A DNA stretch of 64,000 bases from Ophiostoma sp. CBS 140.51 (Eukaryota; Ascomycota; Sordariomycetes; Ophiostomatales; Ophiostomataceae), in assembly GCA_029298735.1 (NCBI GenBank), contig JANSLP010000117.1, positions 1 through 64,000 of the forward strand. Reading direction: 5' to 3'. The notes under the pieces are model-generated. The model saw only the letters and a list, made by a program, of their open reading frames with translations. It was not told where the DNA came from and ran no database searches. Positions 59,437 to 64,000 of the stretch are shown here, one piece after another. The translations under genes and the position numbers were made by a program. Position 1 is the stretch's first letter; every line of letters begins with the position of its first letter.

Positions 59437-60693
59437 ATGTCCGACACTGCGCACAAGCCTTCCTCTGCCTCCCGTGGCGAGGACTATTCGACGCAGCGTC
59501 TCACGCAGCGCTACCGCTTCGACGATGTCAACATGGACCTTTTCTTCCTGAGCGCGCTCAGCTGGGGCGCGTCTGGTGGCCTGTCTGTCGGTGAGGCCTA
59601 CTACGTGGCGTCCCAGATCAAGGACGGTAATGCCGCCTCGTGGGCTGCCTCATTCGAGCGCCAGGGTGGCATCTTGCACAAGCAAGCTGAAGACTGGCTG
59701 GCCAAGGCTGGTGATGGCAAACCCAACAAGGCCCTCGTCCGCAACGCTGGTGAGGCCCGTCTTAAGGCATTTGCTGCCTACCGCTCGGCCTGGCAGTTCA
59801 TCGTCCCCGGCGAAGACTTTGTGCGCATCTTCCGCACCAGCCAGGTCCTCTTTGAAAAGGCTATGGCCGAGCTGGACTTGGGGGCCAAGTCGTTCTCTGT
59901 GCCCTACAGTGGCGGCCAGCTTCCTGGTCACTACTTTGCATCAAGCACTCCGGGTGCACCCACGATGTTGATTGTTGGCGGTGCCGACACTTGCCATGAG
60001 GACCGTTTCCTGTCACAAGGCCGCTACTATCTCAACCGTGGGTATGCTGTCGCACTCGTCGACCTTCCCGGCCAGGGTCTTGTGCAGGCCCAGAATCTCT
60101 TTTGGGAACCCGAGACGGACAAGCCTATGAGTGCGGTGCTCGACCTGCTGGAGTCCCAGTTTGGCATCGACCGTAAGCGCACGGCACTGCTAGGTATGAG
60201 CCTCGGCGGCTACTTTGTCAGCCGCGTGGCCACTGCTCCCGACTCGCTCGGTCTAGGCGCCATCATTGCCACGCCCGTGCTCACGAAGCCGGAGTCGCTC
60301 TTTGCACAGGCTGCTGAGGCGGCCCAGCTGAAGGAGGGTGAAAAAGACGACGCCAAAGCCGAACAAGAAGAAGAGCCCTCGCCTGCAGCCGCCAATATGG
60401 CCGTTCTCGGCTGGAAGGCCGGCATCACATCGCTGGACGAGCTGGTGGGAAAGTGGAAGGGCGTTGAGGTCGACCCGACCAACGTCCAAGTCCCCTTCTT
60501 GTCGGTGCTCGGCATGCAAGAAGGTGGTATGTGGAAGGAGCAGACACACGCCTGGCACGAGGCCATCCCGTCGCCCAAGAAGAAGCTGATTATGCTCGAT
60601 GCCGAGACGGGTGCGGATGTGCACTGTCAGGGGAACAACGGGCTGCGTCTGGTCCAAGAGGTAGATGCTTTCCTTCAAGATATCATGTGGTAG
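59437..60693 (+). CDS. Alpha/beta hydrolase, Ayg1 / DUF1100-like
   Basis: Single exon, 418 residues. The fold has an N-terminal helical cap (about 20-150) and then the hydrolase core: VPYSGGQLPGHYF, LIVGGADTCHEDRF, the strand YAVALVDLPGQGLVQ, the nucleophile elbow GMSLGG with Ser at about 255, and the catalytic His in ADVHCQGNN (about 395). This organisation matches the fungal Ayg1 group, in which the Aspergillus fumigatus founder shortens a polyketide in DHN-melanin synthesis. Related enzymes act on other C-C or ester bonds, so pigment function is not assured. No polyketide synthase or scytalone dehydratase lies in the window. There is an acidic insert (EEGEKDDAKAEQEEEPS-like, about 303-315). 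No signal peptide. Confidence 0.88.
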   Translation: MSDTAHKPSSASRGEDYSTQRLTQRYRFDDVNMDLFFLSALSWGASGGLSVGEAYYVASQIKDGNAASWAASFERQGGILHKQAEDWLAKAGDGKPNKALVRNAGEARLKAFAAYRSAWQFIVPGEDFVRIFRTSQVLFEKAMAELDLGAKSFSVPYSGGQLPGHYFASSTPGAPTMLIVGGADTCHEDRFLSQGRYYLNRGYAVALVDLPGQGLVQAQNLFWEPETDKPMSAVLDLLESQFGIDRKRTALLGMSLGGYFVSRVATAPDSLGLGAIIATPVLTKPESLFAQAAEAAQLKEGEKDDAKAEQEEEPSPAAANMAVLGWKAGITSLDELVGKWKGVEVDPTNVQVPFLSVLGMQEGGMWKEQTHAWHEAIPSPKKKLIMLDAETGADVHCQGNNGLRLVQEVDAFLQDIMW

Positions 60694-63186
60694 ACGGTTT
60701 ATGGGGCGTTTGTTGATGGGTTAGGTTTGTTTCTTTGCGAGTTTGGCAATATCTGTTTTCCGTGGTTTAGTTAGCAATCGACAATTTATGTTGAGGCCCT
60801 CTCGTCCAAGCCGACCACTGATCGTGGCGCACTTGGCGCAAACTTGGCCACTTGGCGTGCCTGAAAGACAAGTACGCCACGCCATGCGAAGCTTTCGAAA
60901 GTCTCCCAAGAAAATCGGGAGGCGTTTCAATTGCGGCACGAAGCCGTGACAAGCCATGCCAAAGCGCCTCGAAGCTTCTTCAGCATTGGCATTCTGGGGA
61001 GAATAAGGTGTGAGACAATGTCTGTTGGTGATGCTGGCTCTGTGGTGGCTGGCTGTCGTATGCTACTTCTCAGCCTTGCGAGGTGTTTTGATTTCTTTTT
61101 GTGCTAATATTTTCTCGTCGCATAATCCAGCTCCCCGGTACATATACACTCGCTCCTTCCCGTTGAAGCAGGTTGTGAAAGTGTTCATATATTTCAAGAA
61201 GCAACGATGAGCAACCATCACAACTTCCTATTTGGGATATTCGGAGACCACACTTACAGCGCACCTTCCTTCTCTTTTTGTTGCTCCACAGGCGACCACG
61301 TTTTTGCAAATTCTCACAGACGATCTCAAAAGTTGTCCGGGAATACTGGTTTCAATTTCTGTAATTTCATTGTCTCCATTGAAGAAGACGAGAGCGAGAG
61401 AACTTCACGGCACGATGTACATGGGTTGTGTGTGGTGTTGCGTATGTTTGTTGAGCTCGGTCGCTGAGCCGGGCTGGACCCACTATTTTCGCCATGGACC
61501 AATACGGAAACCGCACCAGCACCACGTGTAAGTCAAGATGGACGAAACCGCACCAAAATAAGAAGGCACGAGGGATCGGCAGTGCCAGGGACCAGGAACA
61601 AGAGCCATAACTCTAAAGGACGTCGACATCGCCTTGTATTTTCTTTCTCTTTTGTCTCCATTTTCTGTGCTATTTTATTCAAAGATACTTCGCTTACGAC
61701 CTTCCGAGGCTTCCAGGACCCGCTTGCCAGGTTTCTGTCTCTTTTCTCTGGTCTCTTTCTGCATGTCGACTTCCTCATCTCGTTTTTCTTCGTCGATTCT
61801 TGCTTCTCATCCTCTCGTCTTCTTCCCTTTCCCTCTTCCACTTTGGGAGACCGACGACTTTTGATGTTTAGCACCTTTTTTCTGGGTTTCTTACCCCCCA
61901 CCCTGGCCACCTGCAGGACATCCAACGTTGGACATGTGGGCGACTAAGATGTGAAGAAGAGAAGACCAAACGAAGAAATGAGATTGAAGAAAAGAAACAA
62001 AAACCGGGGACGTCAATAGAAAGAAACGAATTATCAACGAATAACAGATCCAGGATTGCAAAGCTCTCTCTTTTCCACGCCCGCCCACGCCCGCACGTTC
62101 ATGAGAAAACAGACTATCAAAAGCCAAAGCCACTTGGACCTACATCCGCCCGTTTTGCCCCTTTCTGTCTATCCTCTTTTGAGATGCAAGCTCGTGGCCA
62201 CACCTTAATCTTACCTGCACTATGCTTAACAGCTTGTGAGCAACATGGATTCAGTCTACAACACTGAATTGGACATTTTGAGCTCTACAGATGTCTCTGG
62301 TACAAGTAAACTCTTGAAGAGTATGCCTTATCAAAGTGATGCTATTAGAAAATAGCATCAAACATGACTTTCTTTTTGTGAATTTTGACAACGGACTTCC
62401 ATGTTGCCATGATCCTGGTTTAGGTGAATAGAAAAGACGTCAAAGGTGGAAAAGGAAAAGAGATTGCCCCAGACCTAGCAGACCAGACAATACGCGGATG
62501 GACAAGGCCGCACGAGTTGTCAATGAGATAATAACAAGCTCTGGCCAATGAGCCGCCTGCTTATTCCACATGCACCCTTTCATCAACAGAGAAGGTACAC
62601 AAGCACGACAAGCTCGACAGACCCGACCACGCACAAAAAGTCTTGGCAGCGTGCCGGAAAGCCACTTTCAAGGCGACTGAAGCACGACAAGGCCACGCCC
62701 CCAGGCTTGTTTCTCGCAGTTACCCACTTTTGTCTTCCTTCTTTCCCTTCTTCTTCGTCGGTGTCGATTCGAGCAAACCCCGTTTTCAGTACCCATTTAT
62801 GGGGCCCAAGAGACCAATATGCAAACCCAGGACGCTGGACGATGGATGATGGACGACGTGCGCATGGACTGAACCGGGGCACCCTTGTCTTAAAGACCTG
62901 AGAAAACAACGGCTCGACTCAACGTGCAACCTATGAGAACGAACCTGTATGTGATGTGCAGGCCTGCCAACGATCGGCACCCCATATTCTTCTGTGAGTG
63001 AAAGACAGACACTCCCCTCTCGTATATAGTCCGTGCCTTCCCGCTGCTTCTTGCGTCTTGTATAAACTCGTGGCAACCAGCTCAGAAGATCGGCACGCTC
63101 TTTTGTCTTCATCCTCAACACTCTCGTTCATTCCTCACCCCCCCCTCCTCACCGTACCCTTCTTTCTTCTTCCCGCCCTCATCAAA
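60694..63186. other. Gene-free region of 2.5 kb
   Basis: No supported gene. Pyrimidine-rich DNA at 61630-61890 and AT-rich DNA at 62230-62420. The last 150 bp are a CT-rich leader for the phosphoesterase gene, with a TATA-like TATATAG at 63023-63029. Confidence 0.5.
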
Positions 63187-64000
63187 ATGATGTACACTTC
63201 TGCTGCCCTTCTCCTGGCGGCGGCCTCGTCCGTCTCTGCCGCCGCCGTCTCGGCCTCGCTGCAGTACACGGCCACGGCCACCAGCGCTGTCCTGGCTGCC
63301 CAGGCCACGGCCAAGTCGAGCAGCCCTGTGAGCTTCGTCAAGGGCAAGGCTTTTGACCGTCTCGCCATCATCTGGCTCGAGAACACGGACTTCACCCTTG
63401 CTGCGGGTGATCGTACGTACCTCTCTTCTCTATTCAATTTGAATAGTGCACTAACAGTTTAGCCAACCTCGCCTTCCTGGCCAACAAGGGTATCAAGCTG
63501 ACTAACAACTTTGGTGTCACGCACCCGTCCGAGCCCAACTACGCTGCTGCCATTGGTGGTGACTACTTTGGCATGAACAATGACAACCTCAACTACATCA
63601 ACTCCAACATTAGCACCGTCATTGACCTGCTCGAGGGTGCCGGCATCAGCTGGGCCGAGTACCAGGAGGACATGCCGTACGCCGGCTACGAGGGCTTCGC
63701 CTGGCTCAACGAGGAGACCCAGGCCAACGACTACGTGCGCAAGCACAACCCCGCCGTCCTGTACGACCAGAACACCAAGTCGCTGCAGCGCCTGGAGCAG
63801 ATGAAGAACCTGACTTCCTTCTACGAGGACCTGGCCGCCAACACGCTGCCCCAGTGGATGTTCATCACCCCCAACATGACCTCGGACGGTCACGACAGCT
63901 CGGTCACCGTTGCCGGCTCGTGGACCCGCAACTTTGTCGAGCCTCTGCTGGACGACGAGCGTTTCATGAACAACACCCTGGTGCTCATCACCTTTGATGA
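63187..64000 (+). CDS. Secreted phosphoesterase / acid phosphatase, 3' end outside window
   Basis: Exons 63187-63412 and 63463 to the window edge join in frame (AGD/PNLAFLANKG); about 254 residues are present. A signal peptide (MMYTSAALLLAAASSVSAAAV) is followed by an Ala/Thr/Ser-rich stretch. The phosphoesterase domain starts FDRLAIIWLENTDF, continues TNNFGVTHPSEPNYAAAIGGDYFG (about 90-115, the family's active-site segment) and DLLEGAGISWAEYQEDMP, and reaches FITPNMTSDGHDSSV. This family includes fungal PhoA-like acid phosphatases and phospholipase-C-type enzymes; the phosphatase call is the likelier one. Several NxT/S sites (NIS, NLT, NMT, NTL) suggest N-glycosylation. The gene is cut, not broken, at the right edge. 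Confidence 0.92.

Overview
The window looks like nuclear DNA of a filamentous ascomycete (Pezizomycotina, probably Sordariomycetes). Genes carry short introns with GTRNGT donors and CTAAC-like branch sites. Coding DNA is GC-rich, while intergenic DNA is long, pyrimidine/purine-skewed and full of simple repeats. The families present are fungal: a CAP20-type perilipin, a Zn2Cys6 regulator, an Ayg1-like hydrolase and a fungal GH5 endoglucanase with a GPI-type tail. Genus cannot be set from the sequence. Exon joins were worked out by hand from splice signals and reading frame; no database or RNA data were used.

Layout. 0-1.6 kb: a weak hypothetical gene. 1.9-10.3 kb: housekeeping genes, namely adenylyl cyclase-associated protein (Srv2/CAP, -), a Mak32-like PfkB protein (+) and replicative helicase subunit MCM3 (-). 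10.3-14.0 kb: gene-free. 14.0-18.5 kb: a class III aminotransferase (+) and exocyst subunit EXO70 (+). 18.5-33.9 kb: a 15 kb stretch with only two supported genes, a 41-residue cysteine-rich peptide (-) and a tRNA-Phe(GAA) with an 18-nt intron (+). 33.9-46.8 kb: a CAP20/perilipin-like lipid-droplet protein (+), pirin (+), a SYLF-domain protein (+), a Zn2Cys6 transcription factor (+) and a RhoGAP-fold protein (-) whose catalytic residues look lost. 46.8-49.9 kb: gene-free. 49.9-60.7 kb: a hypothetical PPxY protein (-, frame change inside), an HDEL-tailed thioredoxin-fold/PDI-like protein (-), a divergent prolyl 4-hydroxylase-type dioxygenase (+), a GPI-type GH5 glucanase (-), an Ntn-type asparaginase (-) and an Ayg1-like alpha/beta hydrolase (+). 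63.2 kb to the end: a secreted phosphoesterase, cut by the window edge.

Functional links. CAP, EXO70, the SYLF protein and the RhoGAP-like protein all belong to actin/polarised-growth biology, but they are scattered and show no sign of co-regulation. The clearest functional neighbourhood is the divergent pair PDI-like (HDEL) / prolyl 4-hydroxylase, two secretory-pathway proteins sharing a 414-bp intergenic region. No biosynthetic cluster, intact transposon, CRISPR array or virus was found. The points most worth a second look are the small cysteine-rich peptide gene with its TATA box and ATG-free leader, the degenerate RhoGAP, the PDI-like protein without a visible CxxC, the pirin start-site ambiguity, and the ATGAGAT/ATCTCAT cluster near the tRNA.
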